Origin: JBASNZ01 sp049657775
GTDB lineage: Bacteria; Actinomycetota; Coriobacteriia; Anaerosomatales; Anaerosomataceae
Reading direction: 5' to 3'
Length of the DNA stretch: 10,154 bases
Assembly (NCBI GenBank): GCA_049657775.1
Contig: JBASNZ010000095.1
Location: 1 to 10,154 of the forward strand
Under the pieces are notes generated by a model. The model was not told the DNA's origin and made no database searches. It saw only the letters and a list, made by a program, of their open reading frames with translations. This document shows, one piece after another, positions 7,794 to 10,154 of the stretch (positions within the stretch are counted from its first letter, which is position 1; each line of letters begins with the position of its first letter). The position numbers and the translations under genes are program-made.

Positions 7794-8972
7794 GTGTACC
7801 TCACTCCCCAGGGTAAGAAGCAGTTCCAGGTCGGCGCTGTCATCGTCGGGCTGCTCGCCGTCGCGGTAGCTGCGCTGCTGTTCATGCCGCCGCTCGAGCC
7901 GCCGGTGCCCGTCTCGGGGCAGGTTGCGGCGGCGCTGGGCGGGCGTCCCGCCTATGCGTTCTCGTTTCCCGAGACACCCACGCCCGCACTCGAGCGCCCG
8001 GTGAGTGTGCTGGTCTCAGGAGATAGCGTTTACGTCGTGGATTCAACAGCCGGCCTGGTGCGCGTCTTTGACGAGCGTGGACAGGAGCGGAGCGCGATCG
8101 GCAGCGGCACGCTTGAGGTGCCCGTCTACATCGCCCGGGACGCGGTCCGTGGGCTCGTCTACGTTACGGATCGCCAGAAGCGCGCGGTCTTCGCCTTCAC
8201 AGATGACGGTTCACCCGCGGGTGTCCTCGCGCCGCGCGCCGTGGGGGCCACGGGGAGTACCGAGCCCACCTCGTGGGCGCCGCTGGGGATCGACGTGGCC
8301 GATGACGGACTCATCTACGTTACCGACGTCTTGCAGCGCCATCGGGTGCTCGTCCTTGAGTTCGACGGCACCATCGTCCGCGAGATCGGCGGCGAGCGTG
8401 CGGCGCAGGCGGGGAGCGGCGTCTCGGTCGTCCTGGAGTATCCCAACGCCGTGGACGTGTTTGACGATGAGGTCTGGGTCTCCGACAGCAACAACCGTCG
8501 GGTCGTGGTTTTTGGACTTGACGGACAGTTCAGGCGGGTAGTGCCGATGACCGGCCTCTCCAGGGGGATCGACTCCCTGGCTGCCGCGGACAGCACACGG
8601 ACGCTTGTGGCGGTCGTCGACACGCTCGCGCAGGACATCGCTGTGCTCGACTCGGCCGGTGTCGTGCTCGGCCGCTTCGGTCAGCCGGGCTCGAGCGGCG
8701 GCCGCCTCGCCTTTCCCAACGACATCGCCGTATCGCGAGACGGCAAGAGGATGTACATCGCCGACACCGGGAACCGGCGCATTCAGGCGTGGGACGTGGT
8801 TCCTGTGAGTCCCCTGGATGCGGTAACCGGAGGAAACGGCGCGGCAGACGCAAGCGCCCGGATCCCGTACATCGCGGTGGCGCTTCTGGCGATGATCGCC
8901 GCGATAGCCGTTGGCGTGGTTGTGGCGTCCAGGTGGAGGCGTGGCGCGGCGCTTGCTACAATGGAACCCTAG
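7794..8972 (+). CDS. NHL-repeat beta-propeller protein with membrane helices at both ends
   Basis: 392 residues. The N-terminus is positively charged, followed by a helix at about 14-31. Then comes a run of NHL-type repeats, with words such as VYVVDSTAGLVRVFD, VYVTDRQKRAVFAF, IYVTDVLQRHRVLVL, VWVSDSNNRRVVVF and MYIADTGNRRIQAWD, about five to six blades in all. A second helix at about 357-379 is followed by RWRR. The charges put both ends in the cytoplasm and the propeller outside. NHL propellers usually bind proteins or peptides; no catalytic residues were identified. The GTG start lies 4 bases after the lipoprotein stop and has no clear ribosome site, so translation probably depends on coupling. 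Next to an OmcS-like cytochrome it recalls the beta-propeller among the omcS-companion genes of Geobacter, but homology was not tested. Confidence 0.87.
   Translation: MYLTPQGKKQFQVGAVIVGLLAVAVAALLFMPPLEPPVPVSGQVAAALGGRPAYAFSFPETPTPALERPVSVLVSGDSVYVVDSTAGLVRVFDERGQERSAIGSGTLEVPVYIARDAVRGLVYVTDRQKRAVFAFTDDGSPAGVLAPRAVGATGSTEPTSWAPLGIDVADDGLIYVTDVLQRHRVLVLEFDGTIVREIGGERAAQAGSGVSVVLEYPNAVDVFDDEVWVSDSNNRRVVVFGLDGQFRRVVPMTGLSRGIDSLAAADSTRTLVAVVDTLAQDIAVLDSAGVVLGRFGQPGSSGGRLAFPNDIAVSRDGKRMYIADTGNRRIQAWDVVPVSPLDAVTGGNGAADASARIPYIAVALLAMIAAIAVGVVVASRWRRGAALATMEP
8954..8962 (+). promoter_or_regulatory. Extended -10 promoter candidate for the Asp-box gene
   Basis: TGCTACAAT reads as an extended -10 (TG, one base, then TACAAT). 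It lies inside the last codons of the NHL gene, 67 bases before ATG 9030, predicting a start of transcription near 8969. No good -35 hexamer stands 16-18 bases upstream. In GC-rich coding sequence an AT-rich hexamer with the TG extension is noticeable but could be chance. Confidence 0.4.
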
Positions 8973-9029
8973 CCCGGCCACACCCGCCCGCCTTCCGGCG
9001 ACCGGCAACGCCCCCAGGGACGAGGTGTT

Positions 9030-10154
9030 ATGAACGTGCAACTCCGCAGAGTCGCTGCGCTCCTGGCGGTCGCGATACTCATCGCCTCCGTGCCGTTCAC
9101 GGCATCCGCGGCACAGGCAACGACAGTTGTCCCCGCGACCCTGGTCACCACTGGTGTCACATTCGCGGATCTCACGTGTGTCACGTTCCCAAGCGCAAGC
9201 GTGGGGTATGCCGCCGCATCCGATGGCACGATCGTCCGGACGACGAACGGCGGAGCCACATGGGCCGACGTCAAGACCGGCGGTGGGCAGGCATTCGTGG
9301 GTATCGCGTTCTGGGACGCCGCATCCGGCATCGCGGTCACGTCTGACAGGCAGGTCTGGGGCACCGCCACGGGGACGTCATGGAGCCAGATCAATCCGGA
9401 CATCACCGCTAACGCCGGAGGCACTCCCCAAATCAAGGTCAACGACGTCGATAGCGTGCCAGGCACGACTGATCGGGCGGCTCTTGCCGCGGGTGATCCG
9501 ATCACGTTCGATGAGAACTGGTATGGCGAGCAGCTCTGGCTGACCTGGGGCTCGGGAGCCGTGTACTGGGGGAGTCAGCCCGTGTACGAATCCAAGTCCT
9601 ATCTGTGGGATCCCGAGTACGGCGATACCGCGTGGGTCGGTGAAGGCGAGTTCTTCGACGTCGACTTCGTAGACGGATCGAACGGATGGGCGGTTGGTGC
9701 TGATTACTACTCCGTGACGACGACTTCGACCATCGTGCGCACTACGAACGGTGGTCAGAATTGGTCCAAGCAGTGCCTCGGCAGTGGCGCCACTCTGCAG
9801 GCGGTCTCGTTCGCAAGCACGCTCGTCGGCGTGACCACCAGCGCAGACGGCCGTGCGTTCTATACCACCGACGGTGGCGCCTCCTGGACGGCGGGCGCCT
9901 CTGGCGTGACCGTCTCGCTGAACGGTGTTGTCATGCTCGATGCCCTCAACGGCTACGCTGTGGGCAACGGCGGCACCGTGATCAAGACCACCAATGGCGG
10001 CGTCACGTGGGGACCCGAGGTAAGTGGGACCACGCAGGATCTCCTCGCCGTTACTGCCGTGAACTCGACCACGGCGGTCGCCGTCGGTCGTGCTGGCACG
10101 GTCGTTCTGCTTGGAGCGACCACCGACACCACGGGTCCCACGATGACGTCGCTC
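9030..10154 (+). CDS. Secreted Asp-box (YCF48/BNR-like) repeat protein, 3'-partial
   Basis: The frame stays open to the last base: 375 residues are visible and the end lies outside the window. A signal peptide covers residues 1-27, with likely cleavage after ASA. Four Asp-box style motifs are clear: TTNGGATW at 71-78, TTNGGQNW at 238-245, TTDGGASW at 279-286 and TTNGGVTW at 320-327. The last three are spaced exactly 41 residues apart. The 167 residues between the first and second could hold degenerate blades; they include a Trp/Tyr-rich stretch (about 165-205). This is the pattern of YCF48/HCF136-type and sortilin-like propellers. The visible end (TTDTTGPTM) resembles the junction to an Ig-like extracellular domain. 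Start ATG 9030 has GAGGTG only 2 bases away; GTG 9036 would space better. A 57-base gap and a promoter candidate suggest a separate unit. A structural or binding role at the cell surface is likely; sialidase activity is not implied. Confidence 0.87.
   Translation, partial: MNVQLRRVAALLAVAILIASVPFTASAAQATTVVPATLVTTGVTFADLTCVTFPSASVGYAAASDGTIVRTTNGGATWADVKTGGGQAFVGIAFWDAASGIAVTSDRQVWGTATGTSWSQINPDITANAGGTPQIKVNDVDSVPGTTDRAALAAGDPITFDENWYGEQLWLTWGSGAVYWGSQPVYESKSYLWDPEYGDTAWVGEGEFFDVDFVDGSNGWAVGADYYSVTTTSTIVRTTNGGQNWSKQCLGSGATLQAVSFASTLVGVTTSADGRAFYTTDGGASWTAGASGVTVSLNGVVMLDALNGYAVGNGGTVIKTTNGGVTWGPEVSGTTQDLLAVTAVNSTTAVAVGRAGTVVLLGATTDTTGPTMTSL

Noticed and set aside
8995..9005. Hairpin CCGG-CGA-CCGG after the NHL gene as a terminator
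   Set aside because: Only four base pairs and no U-rich tail.
9030..10154. Sialidase annotation from the Asp-box motifs
   Set aside because: Asp-boxes occur in many propellers. No catalytic arginine triad or FRIP-like motif was seen.

Overview
The window is a gene-dense, high-GC stretch with every gene on the + strand and no gap over 60 bases. It looks like an anaerobic, respiratory bacterium. High GC, frequent GTG starts and general codon use suggest an actinobacterial lineage (Coriobacteriia or a related anaerobic class), but no marker gene confirms this. An intact selenocysteine codon with its recoding hairpin implies that the genome also carries the SelA/B/C/D machinery outside the window.

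Region 1 (2-5433) is a compact formate oxidation operon. It holds the catalytic subunit of a membrane-associated formate dehydrogenase (5' end outside the window, in-frame UGA at 404-406 read as selenocysteine), then an iron-sulfur subunit with 16 cysteines for four [4Fe-4S] clusters and a C-terminal membrane anchor, then a secreted hexaheme c-type cytochrome. No cytochrome b gamma subunit (FdnI type) lies among these genes. The cytochrome sits where it would be, so formate electrons probably go to c-type hemes rather than directly to quinone. The cytochrome closely resembles the nanowire-forming OmcS of Geobacter in length, in heme number and spacing, and in the residues around each heme motif. 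A strong terminator-like hairpin (5468-5500) follows the cytochrome gene.

Region 2 (5433-8972) is a tightly coupled set of three genes: a polytopic membrane protein of unknown family, a lipoprotein with one TPR-like unit and a conserved-looking cysteine pair, and an NHL-type beta-propeller anchored by a membrane helix at each end. A beta-propeller beside an OmcS-like cytochrome recalls the omcS-companion genes of Geobacter, so this set may serve export, assembly or maintenance of the cytochrome. That link is inference.

Region 3 (9030-10154, running off the right edge) begins a secreted protein with Asp-box/YCF48-type repeats, probably another beta-propeller, followed by the start of what may be an Ig-like domain. 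An extended -10 promoter candidate lies just before it, so it may be a separate transcription unit.

The most interesting reading is a selenocysteine formate dehydrogenase wired by operon structure to an OmcS-like, possibly polymerising, hexaheme cytochrome with a propeller-containing companion module.
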